From Denitratimonas sp037478135 (GTDB lineage: Bacteria > Pseudomonadota > Gammaproteobacteria > Xanthomonadales > Xanthomonadaceae), in contig NZ_JBBHDV010000016.1 in the NCBI RefSeq assembly GCF_037478135.1, positions 1 through 64,000 on the forward strand: a DNA stretch of 64,000 nucleotides, written 5' to 3'. Under the pieces are notes generated by a model. The model ran no database searches. It worked only from the letters and a program-made list of their open reading frames with translations, and was not told the origin of the DNA. Shown here piece by piece: positions 47,454 to 56,335 of the stretch (positions are counted from its first letter, which is position 1; every line of letters starts with the position of its first letter). Made by a program: the position numbers and the translations under genes.

Positions 47454-47479
47454 CGATTTGACCAAATCGTTCGATTTGG
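47454..47479. promoter_or_regulatory. two overlapping palindromes, probable toxin-antitoxin autoregulation operator
   Basis: CGATTTG-AC-CAAATCG-TT-CGATTTG makes two overlapping inverted repeats that share the middle arm, extended to CCAAATCGTTCGATTTGG. They end 13 bases before the antitoxin start. Overlapping operators are the usual way Phd/YefM antitoxins repress their own operon. A -10-like TAGATT follows. Confidence 0.75.
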
Positions 47480-47492
47480 CTAGATTTTCGCC

Positions 47493-47744
47493 ATGCGCAC
47501 CTACACCGCCAACGAAGCCAAGACCCGTTTCGGGGAGTTCCTGGACCGCGCTCAGCGCGAGCCGGTGCGCGTGATGCGTCACGAACGGATTGTTGGCGTC
47601 ATGGTCAGTGCCCAGGACTACGAAGCCATGCGTGCCTTCTATGCCAACCGTTTGCACCGAACGCTGGACGAATCCGCAGCCGCGGCAGCGCGTGCGGGAA
47701 TGAACGAAGACGTTCTGGCAAACCTGCTGGCCGATGAGAGCTGA
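47493..47744 (+). CDS. Phd/YefM-family antitoxin
   Basis: 83 residues. The Phd/YefM DNA-binding fold is clear: YTANEAKTRFGEFLDRAQRE, PVRVMRHERIVGVMVSAQDY. The C-terminal helix (SAAAAARAGMNEDVLANLLA) should bind and neutralise the toxin. Its stop overlaps the toxin start by 11 bases. The twin palindrome just upstream is the likely autoregulatory operator. Confidence 0.9.
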   Translation: MRTYTANEAKTRFGEFLDRAQREPVRVMRHERIVGVMVSAQDYEAMRAFYANRLHRTLDESAAAAARAGMNEDVLANLLADES

Positions 47745-48189
47745 AAGCGCCCGGCATCTGCTCCGGGTGGTGGTCGATACCAACGTCTGGATCAGCTCGG
47801 CACTGTCGGCATCCGGTGCCCCGGCACTGGTCGCACGGCAGGTCCTGGAGACGCGCCGTCCGGTCTTCTCCGAAGCGACATTCGCGGAACTGGAATCGCG
47901 CTTGTGGCGACCGAAGTTTGATCGTTACCTCGGCATCGAGTTGCGCCAGCGCATCCTGCATGACTTGGGCGCCGTTGCCGACTGGGTCGAGATTCCGTCC
48001 GACTTGACCCAACAAACCTGGTCCCGCGACCCGGACGATGACCATTTCATCCGCGCCGCACTCGCCGCACACGCACCACTGTTGGTCACAGGCGACGCCG
48101 ATCTGCTCGATCTTTCCGCCATCGTGGGCTTTCGCATCCTGACCCCGGCCGACGCCCTGCGCGAATGGGATGGCGCTCCAGCGAAATAA
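47734..48189 (+). CDS. PIN-domain toxin
   Basis: 151 residues, COG1569-type PIN ribonuclease. The acidic active site is present: Asp15 in RVVVDTNVWISS, Glu in SEATFAELESRL, and the Asp pair region WSRDPDDDHFIRAA with LLVTGDADLLDL. It should cleave RNA when freed from its antitoxin. It overlaps the antitoxin gene by 11 bases. About 14 bases after its stop the duplicated thiC tail begins. Confidence 0.9.
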   Translation: MRAESARHLLRVVVDTNVWISSALSASGAPALVARQVLETRRPVFSEATFAELESRLWRPKFDRYLGIELRQRILHDLGAVADWVEIPSDLTQQTWSRDPDDDHFIRAALAAHAPLLVTGDADLLDLSAIVGFRILTPADALREWDGAPAK

Positions 48190-48203
48190 GAGGCGGCTGC
48201 CGT

Positions 48204-48275
48204 CTTGCGAAAGGCATGGCGGAGAAGGCAAAGCAGTTCCGCGAACAGGGCGGCGAGGTGTATCGGCCGGAGTGA
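48204..48275 (+). pseudogene. duplicated thiC 3' end (72-bp remnant)
   Basis: Reads LAKGMAEKAKQFREQGGEVY plus RPE and stop, aligning without gaps to the thiC end at 47377-47448. Nine of 72 bases differ, seven of them silent. The match stops abruptly at 48204. It shows that the toxin-antitoxin pair lies between two diverged copies of the thiC tail. Confidence 0.9.
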
Positions 48276-48308
48276 GCTATTCTCGTTCCCAACGGGGAAC
48301 TCATTGAT

Positions 48309-51300
48309 ATGGCCGTGGATCGGGCGAACTCTTCCGACGCTGACGTCGAATCGTTTATCACGCGGTGGCAAGGCGTCACCGCCTCCGAACTTTCCACCTC
48401 GCAGAGTTTCCTGATCGGGCTGTGCGAACTGCTCGGCGTCGAGCGTCCGCATCCGACGCCCGAGCTGGACTACATGTTCGAGCGTCCGCTCACGTTCCAG
48501 CACGCTGATGGCAGCACCAGCGCCGGCCGGATCGATCTTTACCGGCGCGGCGCCTTCGTGCTGGAGTCGAAGAAACTGAAGGCCGGCGCGCACACGCGCA
48601 GTTTCGACGAGGCGATGTTGCGCGCCCATGCACAGGCGCAGAACTACGCGCGCGCGTTGCCCGCTTCCGAAGGCCGCCCGCCGTTTCTCGTTGTGGTCGA
48701 TGTCGGCCACCGCATCGAGCTGTATTCCGAGTTCTCGCGCAGCGGCGGCAGCTACGTCCCGTATCCCGATCCGCGCCACCACCGCATCGAGCTTGCCGAC
48801 CTGGCCGATCCGGCCATCCGTGAACGCCTGCGCCGGGTCTGGCTGGATCCGCTCTCGCTCGACCCTTCACGCGAATCGGCCCGCGTCACCCGCGACATCG
48901 CCGCCAAACTGGCCGAACTGGCCAAATCGCTGGAACACAGTGGCCACGCCGCCGAATCGGTCGCGCAATTCCTGATGCGCTGCCTGTTCACCATGTTTGC
49001 CGAGGATGTGCGCCTGCTGCCACCCGACAGCTTCCGCGACCTGCTCGACAAGCACCGCGAACAACCCGATATCGCCATGCGCATGCTCGCCCAGCTCTGG
49101 CGCGACATGGACAGCGGCGGCTTTTCCGTCGTGCTCGCCAACGACGTGCTGCGCTTCAACGGCAAACTGTTCAAGCAGCCAGACACCCTGCCGCTCGACA
49201 TCGCGCAGATCGACCTGCTGATCGACGCCGCACGCGCCGACTGGAAACACGTCGAGCCGGCCATCTTCGGCACCCTGCTGGAGCGCGCGCTCAACCCCAA
49301 AGAACGCCACAAGCTCGGCGCGCACTACACGCCCCGCGCCTACGTGGAGCGGCTGGTGCTGCCCACGGTGATCGAACCGCTGCGCACCGAATGGAGCGAT
49401 GCCAAGGCCGCCGCGCTGGTGCAACTGGCCGAAGCCGAACAGGCACGTGAAACCGGCCAGCAAAGCAGCGGCCTGAAATCCAATGCCGAGCGCCTGCGCC
49501 AATACAACATCGAACTGCGCAAGGCGCGCGACATCGTGCTGGATTTCCACCGCCGCCTGTGTGCGGTGCGCGTGCTCGATCCGGCCTGCGGCAGCGGCAA
49601 CTTCCTCTACGTGACGCTGGAACACCTCAAGCGGCTGGAAGGCGAAGTGCTCAACACGCTGGAGGAATTCGGCCTGTCCACGCGCGGCGTGGTCGAACAG
49701 ACCGGCCTGGATATCGACGCCGAACGCGCCATCTCCACCGAAGCCCAGACCGTGGACCCGCACAACCTGCTGGGCATCGAGCTCAACCCTCGCGCTGCGG
49801 CGATTGCCGAAGTGGTGCTGTGGATCGGCTACCTGCAATGGCACTTCCGCACCCGTGGCGACGTCAACCCGCCGGTGCCGGTGATCCGCGACTTCCGCAA
49901 CATCGAGAACCGCGACGCGGTGCTGGCCTACGATCGCGTGGAACTGGTCACCGACGAACACGGCGTGCCGGTCACGCGCTGGGACGGCGAAACCATGAAG
50001 ATCTCGCCGGTGACCGGGGAAAAGGTGCCTGATGAAAGCGCGCGCAAGCCCGTGGAGAAGTATCTGAACCCGCGCAAGGCGGCGTGGCCGGAGGCGGATT
50101 TCATCGTCGGCAATCCGCCATTTATTGGCAACAAGCGAATGCGCACCGCGCTCGGCGATGGATACGTGGAAGCGTTGCGCGGCGCATGGCCGGAGGTTCC
50201 GGAATCGGCGGATTTCGTGATGTTCTGGTGGCACCACGCGGCGCAACTCACCCGTCGCGGTGCAGCGGAGCGGTTCGGATTCATCACCACCAACTCGATC
50301 CGGCAGTCGTTCAACCGCCGCGTGATCGAGCCGCACCTGGCCGACAAGAAACAGCCGCTGTCGCTGGTGTTCGCGATTCCAGACCATCCGTGGGTGGATA
50401 CGGCGGATGGGGCGGCGGTGAGAATCGCGATGACGGTCGGTTTACCAGCTGCACAGCGGAGCGGATTGCTGCAAGTCTCGGTGTCAGAAGAATCTGTATC
50501 AGACGGCGAATTGGCGGTAAAGCTCGACTCCAGAAGAGGCCGCATCAACGAAGATCTCACGGTGGGAACGAACTTAAGCGCTGCCATCAGGTTGCTAGCA
50601 AACCGAGGCTTGGCTCTTCGCGGCATCACATTGGTCGGAGCTGGATTTGTCGTGGATCGCACTCAAGCGGAGCAGTTCTGGGCCGTGAGCTCCCCTTCTA
50701 TCCGCCATCTTGTCCGTCCCTTCTTTAACGGACGTGACCTGACCCAAACGCCGCGTGAGGCCTTCGTGGTCGATCTGTTCGGGTTGTCTGAGGAAGAGGC
50801 AAGGAATAAGGCGCCCGCGCTTTATCAGTGGCTATTGGATCGTGTCAAGCCAGAGCGCGAGCAGAATGCGCGCGAGATTTATCGCAAACGCTGGTGGGTG
50901 TTTGCAGAGCCTAGATCTGAATTTCGAGAAGCAGTTGCGGGACTTCCTCGCTACCTCGTCACGCCAATGACAGCGAAGCATCGCCTGTTCACCTTCTTGG
51001 ACACGATTGCACTGCCTGATCAAGGACTGGTACCCGTGCTCTTGCAGGACGCAGTTGGCTTAGGAGTTCTCTCCAGTGCTGTGCACGGCGTCTGGGCTTT
51101 GCACTCCGGTGGAACGCTTGAGGACCGGCCGCGCTATAACCAAAGCTCCTGTTTCGAAACTTTCCCTTTTCCCGGCTTCCACTCCGCCGACAAACTCAGC
51201 GGCTCAATCAGCGCCGCCCCCGTCAACGCCGACGGCACCACCGTCGAAACTGAAACCCTCGGCGATACCCCGTCCGACCGCATTCGCAACCTCGCCGAAC

Positions 51301-51992
51301 AACTCGACGCCCACCGCAAACGCCAGCAGGCCGCCCATCCCGGCCTGACGCTGACCGGCATGTACAACGTGCTCGACAAGCTGCGCAGCGGCGAAGCGCT
51401 GAGCGCGAAGGAACGCACGATCCACGAGCACGGTCTGGTGTCGGTGCTGCGCCAGTTGCACGACGAACTGGACGCCGCCGTGCTCGAAGCCTATGGCTGG
51501 TCCGACCTGCTGCCGCTGCTGCGCGTCGCGCACGGCAACGAGGCGCCATCCGAAGGCCAGGGGCGCGACGACGCCGAGCGCGCCTTCGATGAAGCCATCC
51601 TCGAACGCCTCGTCGCGCTCAATGCCGAACGCGCCGCCGAAGAAGCCCGCGGCGTGGTGCGCTGGCTGCGTCCGGAGTTCCAGAACCCACAAGCCCCCCT
51701 CACCCCAACCCTCTCCCCCGCGAGCGGGGGAGAGGGAGCAAAAGCAGAAATCGACGAAACACCCGCCATCGCGCCTGCCTCCATCAAACCCATTCCCTGG
51801 CCCAAGGACACCGTGGACCAGATTCGCGCCATCGCCGACCTGCTCGGCGCCAGCCCGGCAGCACTCACCCTCGACGACATCGCCGCCCGCTTCAGCGGTC
51901 GCGGCCCGTGGAAAAAACGCCTGCCGCAACTGCTGGACATGCTGACCGCCCTGGGCCGCGCCACGGAACAGGACGGACGCTTCAGTGGCTGA
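48309..51992 (+). CDS. MmeI-like fused restriction-modification enzyme (type IIG/IIL-like)
   Basis: 1227 residues. The N-terminal PD-(D/E)xK nuclease has Asp76 and Glu86/Lys88 (GRIDLYRR, FVLESKKL). A helical spacer follows, then the gamma-type adenine methyltransferase: motif I DPACGSGNF (about 423) and motif IV NPPFIG (about 601). A target-recognition region covers about 714-957. Its DNA is lower in GC than the rest, which suggests replacement. Near the end a GC-palindrome is read through as PLTPTLSPASGGEG. This family cuts and methylates with one polypeptide. A DISARM-type or stand-alone methylase role is the alternative, since no partners are present. Confidence 0.85.
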   Translation: MAVDRANSSDADVESFITRWQGVTASELSTSQSFLIGLCELLGVERPHPTPELDYMFERPLTFQHADGSTSAGRIDLYRRGAFVLESKKLKAGAHTRSFDEAMLRAHAQAQNYARALPASEGRPPFLVVVDVGHRIELYSEFSRSGGSYVPYPDPRHHRIELADLADPAIRERLRRVWLDPLSLDPSRESARVTRDIAAKLAELAKSLEHSGHAAESVAQFLMRCLFTMFAEDVRLLPPDSFRDLLDKHREQPDIAMRMLAQLWRDMDSGGFSVVLANDVLRFNGKLFKQPDTLPLDIAQIDLLIDAARADWKHVEPAIFGTLLERALNPKERHKLGAHYTPRAYVERLVLPTVIEPLRTEWSDAKAAALVQLAEAEQARETGQQSSGLKSNAERLRQYNIELRKARDIVLDFHRRLCAVRVLDPACGSGNFLYVTLEHLKRLEGEVLNTLEEFGLSTRGVVEQTGLDIDAERAISTEAQTVDPHNLLGIELNPRAAAIAEVVLWIGYLQWHFRTRGDVNPPVPVIRDFRNIENRDAVLAYDRVELVTDEHGVPVTRWDGETMKISPVTGEKVPDESARKPVEKYLNPRKAAWPEADFIVGNPPFIGNKRMRTALGDGYVEALRGAWPEVPESADFVMFWWHHAAQLTRRGAAERFGFITTNSIRQSFNRRVIEPHLADKKQPLSLVFAIPDHPWVDTADGAAVRIAMTVGLPAAQRSGLLQVSVSEESVSDGELAVKLDSRRGRINEDLTVGTNLSAAIRLLANRGLALRGITLVGAGFVVDRTQAEQFWAVSSPSIRHLVRPFFNGRDLTQTPREAFVVDLFGLSEEEARNKAPALYQWLLDRVKPEREQNAREIYRKRWWVFAEPRSEFREAVAGLPRYLVTPMTAKHRLFTFLDTIALPDQGLVPVLLQDAVGLGVLSSAVHGVWALHSGGTLEDRPRYNQSSCFETFPFPGFHSADKLSGSISAAPVNADGTTVETETLGDTPSDRIRNLAEQLDAHRKRQQAAHPGLTLTGMYNVLDKLRSGEALSAKERTIHEHGLVSVLRQLHDELDAAVLEAYGWSDLLPLLRVAHGNEAPSEGQGRDDAERAFDEAILERLVALNAERAAEEARGVVRWLRPEFQNPQAPLTPTLSPASGGEGAKAEIDETPAIAPASIKPIPWPKDTVDQIRAIADLLGASPAALTLDDIAARFSGRGPWKKRLPQLLDMLTALGRATEQDGRFSG
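51709..51736. repeat. CCCTCTCC palindrome inside the MmeI-like gene
   Basis: Arms CCCTCTCCCCCGC and GCGGGGGAGAGGG, two-base loop. This usually intergenic repeat is inserted in frame, with no stop, near the 3' end of the gene. Related copies are at 43370, 58882 and 58981. Confidence 0.85.
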
Positions 51993-52424
51993 AGACATCA
52001 CCCCGTGGAAGTCGGCGACGACAATCCCGCACTGCCCATGATCATGATCGCCCAGCTCCCGTAGGCCGGCTCAAGCCGCATAGCGGCGGAGCCGATGTGT
52101 ACGGTGCTCACGCAACCTTGCCGTCGATCCAGCCGGGGATACGCAGCGCCGCTGCGGTGCCGACCCGCGCTGCATCCAGCGCCAGTACATGTGCATGTGC
52201 ATGTGCATGTGCATGTGCATGTGCATGTGCATGTGCGGCAATCATCGGGTCTGATCATCAGCGAGCGCGGCATCCCATCTGTACACTTCCGGGCTGCCGA
52301 AATGGCGCGGAACTTCCGTCGGGACAGAAAAGCTAAGGCAGTCGGATCGCGCAGACACCCGCTCCACAAGCCGCCGCCCGCGATGCTTACAATGCGCGGT
52401 CTGTCATCCAATGAGGAAATGACC
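51993..52424. other. intergenic region with dispersed repeat and hexanucleotide run
   Basis: No gene is supported here. It contains the repeat-like CCGGCTCAAGCCGCATAGCG near 52065 and the eight-copy ATGTGC run at 52189. A reading frame through the run joins the M28 peptidase frame but gives only His-Val repeats. Confidence 0.5.
52189..52236. repeat. eight tandem ATGTGC units
   Basis: Perfect six-base repeat, eight copies, 48 bases, about 190 bases before the M28 peptidase start. Such runs change length by slippage; effect on transcription of the peptidase gene is possible but unproven. Confidence 0.9.
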
Positions 52425-54164
52425 ATGCGATACCCGATGTTGGTGGCCGCGTTGGCCTGCGTGCTGCTGTCAGGCTGTGACCGTTCCAGCGAGCCTTCCG
52501 CCGATGCCCCGGCCACGTTGCCTGCGTCCAGTGCCGAAGCCGCAGCAGACGCACCCGCTGCGGTGGCGCGCCCGGCGCACACCTTCCAGGCCGCAATCAC
52601 GGCGGCTGATTTCCTCGAATACACCTCGGTGCTGGCGTCCGACGAGTTTGCCGGCCGCGCGCCGGGCACGAAGGGTGAAACGCTGACCATCGAATACCTG
52701 CGCGACCGCTTCCAGGAGATGGGCCTGAAGCCGGGCAACGGCGACAGCTGGTACCAGCCGGTGCCGATGGTGCAGACCACCGCCACGCCTGCGAATGCGA
52801 CGCTGGATGTGCGCGGCACGCCGGTGGAATGGCAGTTCGGCCCGCAGTGGGTCGGCGGTACGCGCACCGGGCAGGCGCGGGTGGAGCTGGATTCCAGCGA
52901 GCTGGTGTTCGTCGGCTACGGCGTGGTGGCGCCGGAGGAAAACTGGAACGACTACGCCGGCCTGGATGTGAAGGGCAAGACCGTGGTCATGCTGATCAAC
53001 GATCCGGGTTTCCATGTCGATGATCCGGCGCTGTTCGGCGGCAAGCGCATGACCTATTACGGGCGCTGGACCTACAAGTTCGAGGAAGCTGCGCGCCAGG
53101 GTGCGGCGGCGGCGATCATCATCCACGATACCGACGGTGCCGGTTACGGCTGGGGCGTGGTCGAGGGTGGCTGGAGCGGGCCGCAGTTCGATCTGCCGGC
53201 AGCCGCCGATCCCGAACCGCGCCTGCCGTTGCAGGGCTGGATCAGCGCCGACACCGCGCAGGATCTGTTCGCGCGTTCCGGCATGGCGCTGGAGGCGATG
53301 CGTCTGGCCGCCAACAAGCCCGGCTTCCGCGCCGTGCCGTTGCCGGCGACGCTGTCGGTGGCGCTGGAAAGCGCGGTCAGCACGTCCGAATCCAACAATG
53401 TGTTGGCGCTGATCCCGGGCAGCGAGCGGCCCGACGAGGTCATCGTGTATCTGGCACATTGGGATCATCTGGGCACCCAGACCGCACCTGACGGCAGCGT
53501 GCAGATCTTCAACGGCGCGATCGACAACGCCAGCGGCGTGGCTGGCATCCTGGAAATCGCCGACGCCTTCGCGCGTGGCGGGCAGCGGCCGAAGCGCTCG
53601 GTGCTGTTCGCGGCGGTGACGCTGGAGGAATCGGGTCTGCTGGGTTCGGCCCACTACGTCGCGCACCCGAGCTTCCCGATGCGCGACACCGTCGGTGTGA
53701 TCAACCTGGATGCGATGAACATCATCGGCAAGACCCGCGACATTGTCGTCAATGGTTACGGCGCCTCGGAGCTGGAAGACCTGCTGCGCCCGATCGCCGA
53801 GCGCCAGGGCCGCGTGCTGCACGCCGAGGCCAGTGTCGAGAAGGGCTATTACTTCCGTTCGGACCACTTCAATTTCGCCAAGGCCGGGGTGCCGGCGCTG
53901 TACGCCAAGGCCGGCAACGACCATGTCGAAAAGGGCGAGGAATACGGCGCCCAGGTGGCTGCCGACTACGTTGCCAACCGCTATCACATGCCCGGCGACG
54001 TGGTCGATCCGGACTGGGATCTGGAAGGCGTGGTGCAGGATCTGGAAGCGCTGTACGAACTGGGCAGCCAGCTGGCCAATGGCGATGCCTGGCCGAACTG
54101 GTACAGCGGCCACGCCTTCCGCGCGGTGCGCGATGCACAGCGTGCGGAAGCTGCTGCGGACTGA
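52425..54164 (+). CDS. M28-family zinc aminopeptidase lipoprotein
   Basis: 579 residues from ATG at 52425 (GAGGAA at best spacing; an ATG two codons earlier is too close to it). The lipobox LLSGC lipidates Cys18. A PA-like insert lies at about 130-300. The di-zinc site follows: AHWDHLGTQ, GAIDNASGVAG, TLEESGLLGSAHY, VINLDAMN and RSDHFNF. It should trim peptides in the periplasm or at the outer membrane. A terminator with a UUCG loop follows. Confidence 0.92.
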   Translation: MRYPMLVAALACVLLSGCDRSSEPSADAPATLPASSAEAAADAPAAVARPAHTFQAAITAADFLEYTSVLASDEFAGRAPGTKGETLTIEYLRDRFQEMGLKPGNGDSWYQPVPMVQTTATPANATLDVRGTPVEWQFGPQWVGGTRTGQARVELDSSELVFVGYGVVAPEENWNDYAGLDVKGKTVVMLINDPGFHVDDPALFGGKRMTYYGRWTYKFEEAARQGAAAAIIIHDTDGAGYGWGVVEGGWSGPQFDLPAAADPEPRLPLQGWISADTAQDLFARSGMALEAMRLAANKPGFRAVPLPATLSVALESAVSTSESNNVLALIPGSERPDEVIVYLAHWDHLGTQTAPDGSVQIFNGAIDNASGVAGILEIADAFARGGQRPKRSVLFAAVTLEESGLLGSAHYVAHPSFPMRDTVGVINLDAMNIIGKTRDIVVNGYGASELEDLLRPIAERQGRVLHAEASVEKGYYFRSDHFNFAKAGVPALYAKAGNDHVEKGEEYGAQVAADYVANRYHMPGDVVDPDWDLEGVVQDLEALYELGSQLANGDAWPNWYSGHAFRAVRDAQRAEAAAD

Positions 54165-54260
54165 TGCAGGCGCGTCACGCCCGGCGTTTATGTGCAGTGC
54201 AGCGTGCACATCGGCGTCGGGCTCCGTAGGATGCGGCAAAACAAGATGTGGGGAGGGAGG

Positions 54261-54294
54261 GACCCGCTTCGTTCGCGAAGCGGGTCTTTCTTTT
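54261..54294. terminator. intrinsic terminator with TTCG loop
   Basis: Arms GACCCGCTTCG and CGAAGCGGGTC (11 bp) close a TTCG tetraloop, followed by TTTCTTTT. It ends the M28 peptidase transcript. Confidence 0.9.
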
Positions 54295-54410
54295 GCGCGC
54301 CGAAAAACTGCGTGCAGGAAATCTCCGCCATGCCGGCGGCACGGCGCCATCACGACGCGGATGGAAAACAGGATCAGGACGCTGCGGTGCCGATTCCGCA
54401 GCCGGAAGGT

Positions 54411-54773
54411 TCAGCCTTCCAGCGACAGTTCCAGCAGGCCCAGCAGGGTGTCACGCAGGCAGACGCGCAGTTGCGCCAGGCGAAGCTCGGCGGCATTGCC
54501 ACCGAATTGCGAGGCGTCCATGTGTTCAAGCCGGAATGCGGCATCGGCCAGGTCGGTGGCGCCCAGTGCCAGCGCCGAGGAGCGCAGGAAATGGGCGGCC
54601 TGGTTGATCTCGGCCACGTCGCGGCGCTCGTGCCCCAGTTCGATCCGGCTCAGCAGGGCCGGTGCATCGGCGGCGAACAGGCGGATCAGCTTGGCACTGC
54701 TGCCGGGCTGGCTCTGGTCCAGGGTACTCAGCAGCGCGAGGGCATCAGGATGCAGGGTGATCGGCGCGGTCAT
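54411..54773 (-). CDS. Hpt-domain phosphotransfer protein
   Basis: 120 residues from ATG at 54773. The phosphotransfer motif is NQAAHFLRSSALALGA with His61, in a four-helix bundle. It would relay phosphate between a hybrid sensor kinase and a response regulator. No kinase is nearby, so partners are elsewhere. Longer upstream starts add an unconserved Arg-rich stretch and are rejected. Confidence 0.85.
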   Translation of the reverse strand: MTAPITLHPDALALLSTLDQSQPGSSAKLIRLFAADAPALLSRIELGHERRDVAEINQAAHFLRSSALALGATDLADAAFRLEHMDASQFGGNAAELRLAQLRVCLRDTLLGLLELSLEG

Positions 54774-54999
54774 CTCGGTATCAGGGCAGGCTGGGCGGGA
54801 TGCATCGAAAAAGTTTCGATGGCGCGCAGCATAACGCGATGTGCGCGGTGATGCGCGCACGTGGCCGGCAAAACCGGGTTTGCGGTAGGGTGCGGCCTTG
54901 CCGCAGGCCTCCGGCATCACCGGAATGCGCCACTGCGGCCCCTGTGTGCGATGTGGGCACGGCCGCGATCCGGTCCGGGCCAGCTTGTGAGGATCTCCA

Positions 55000-55548
55000 A
55001 TGCAACAGACCCGTTTCCGCCTGTATGACGCTGCCGCGCTTGAAGCGGTGATCGACGCGATGGCGCGCCAGATCGCGATGCGCTTCGATGCCACACCGCT
55101 GACCCTGATCGGATTGCAGCGTCGCGGCGTGCCGCTGGCCGAACGCTTGCACCAGCGCATCGCGCAACTGCGCCCGGAGTGGGCGATCGAACGAATTAAT
55201 CTGGAGGTCAAGCGCTACGGCGACGATCTGACCCTGCTGCATCCCGATACCCGTCTGAGTGCGACGGCACAGCAACAGCAGGCGGATTTTTCCGGCCGCC
55301 GCCTGGTGGTGGTGGACGATGTGCTGTACCAGGGCCATTCCGCCGCTGCGGTGCTGGAATTCCTGCGCGCGCACAAGGCCGGCGATGTGCATCTGGCGAT
55401 GCTGGTGGACCGCTGCTGCGCCACCTTGCCGGTGCAGGCCGACATCGTCGGGCTGAAATTGCAGATCGCGCCGCAGGATGTCATCGAGTGCAATGTGCCG
55501 CCGTTCGAGGAAGAATTCGCGATCGACCTGCTGCGGCTTGAAGGCTGA
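55000..55548 (+). CDS. pyrR: PyrR-like phosphoribosyltransferase
   Basis: 182 residues. The PRPP-binding loop is LVVVDDVLYQGHSAAAVLEF (about 101-120), and the hood features LIGLQRRGVPLAERLHQRI, NLEVKRYGDDL are of PyrR type. In proteobacteria PyrR-like proteins are uracil phosphoribosyltransferases or regulators of pyrimidine genes. No pyrB or pyrC follows here, so a regulatory role cannot be told. It diverges from the Hpt gene. Confidence 0.83.
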   Translation: MQQTRFRLYDAAALEAVIDAMARQIAMRFDATPLTLIGLQRRGVPLAERLHQRIAQLRPEWAIERINLEVKRYGDDLTLLHPDTRLSATAQQQQADFSGRRLVVVDDVLYQGHSAAAVLEFLRAHKAGDVHLAMLVDRCCATLPVQADIVGLKLQIAPQDVIECNVPPFEEEFAIDLLRLEG

Positions 55549-55589
55549 AGCCGGCGGCCAGGGAAATTCTGATCACGTCTCATAACGTC

Positions 55590-55630
55590 ATCCCGGCGGC
55601 TTCCAACAGCGAAGCTGGTCAAGCCGGGAT
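55590..55630. repeat. ATCCCGGC/GCCGGGAT inverted repeat
   Basis: Arms ATCCCGGC and GCCGGGAT 25 bases apart within GTCATCCCGGCGGCTTCCAA ... CCGGGATCCAGTTTTTC, a dispersed repeat type seen in these genomes. The T run after it may let it end the pyrR transcript. Confidence 0.6.
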
Positions 55631-55717
55631 CCAGTTTTTCAACAGCTTGCCGAAGAGCTGGATGGCCAGCCATTCGGCTGTTGAAAGCCGCTGGAATAAC
55701 ACCTTGCTCAGAGGCTT

Positions 55718-55733
55718 CTAGGAAATTTCCTAG
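55718..55733. promoter_or_regulatory. perfect 16-bp palindrome before the first comEA-like gene
   Basis: CTAGGAAATTTCCTAG, 124 bases upstream of the 55858 start. AT-rich centre in a GC-rich stretch. A regulator site is possible; the factor is unknown. Confidence 0.45.
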
Positions 55734-55857
55734 GCCAGAACAGGAAAACTCCGAGCCGCCAATCGGCATTGCGCCGATGCCACGCCGCGCGCGCGAATCT
55801 CAGACTGTGCCGGTCGGTCGCACTCCTGCGGCCGACATCGCCTGACGGGAGTAAACC

Positions 55858-56151
55858 ATGCACCTGATCCGACGCTGCCAAGCCGCCTGGCTGGTGCTGT
55901 TGCTGGCCTGCACGCCGCTGTGGGCGGCCGATACGGTCGACATCAACCATGCCGACGCGCTGGAACTGGCCGCCAAGCTCAGTGGCGTGGGCATGACCCG
56001 GGCCGAGGCGATCATCAGTTCACGTGAAACGGTGGGTCCGTTCGTACACCCCGACGAACTGGTCCGCGTGAAGGGCATCGGGCCGGCCACGCTCGAAAAA
56101 AACCGGGACCGCATCGTGGTGGGTTTGTCCGACCGCGACGTGCCCCGATAA
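55858..56151 (+). CDS. ComEA-like exported helix-hairpin-helix protein (first copy)
   Basis: 97 residues, GGAG upstream. A signal peptide (AAWLVLLLACTPLWA) leads to ADTVDINHADALELAAKLSG and VKGIGPATLEKNRDRIVV. The double helix-hairpin-helix binds DNA without sequence preference. It could pull incoming DNA through the periplasm in natural transformation. A paralogue lies at 60514 with about half of its mature residues identical. Confidence 0.88.
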   Translation: MHLIRRCQAAWLVLLLACTPLWAADTVDINHADALELAAKLSGVGMTRAEAIISSRETVGPFVHPDELVRVKGIGPATLEKNRDRIVVGLSDRDVPR

Positions 56152-56335
56152 CAGCCCTGTCGCGCAGCGGGGCTCCCCCGGGCCCTGATGCGTCTTGCTG
56201 CCCGCTGCACGGCGTCGTGTGGCGGGCAGTGTGTTTTTGCGCTTCGCATTGTGTGGCGTCGGGCCATTCGTGCTGCGGCGCGCTATCGTGTCGGCCTGCG
56301 CCGGACGGCGGCGCCACGTTCGACAGGAGCCACAG

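Noticed and set aside
52095..52424. N-terminal extension of the M28 peptidase through the ATGTGC run
   Set aside because: It gives a His-Val repeat and unconserved residues; the lipoprotein signal begins at 52425 with a good ribosome-binding site.
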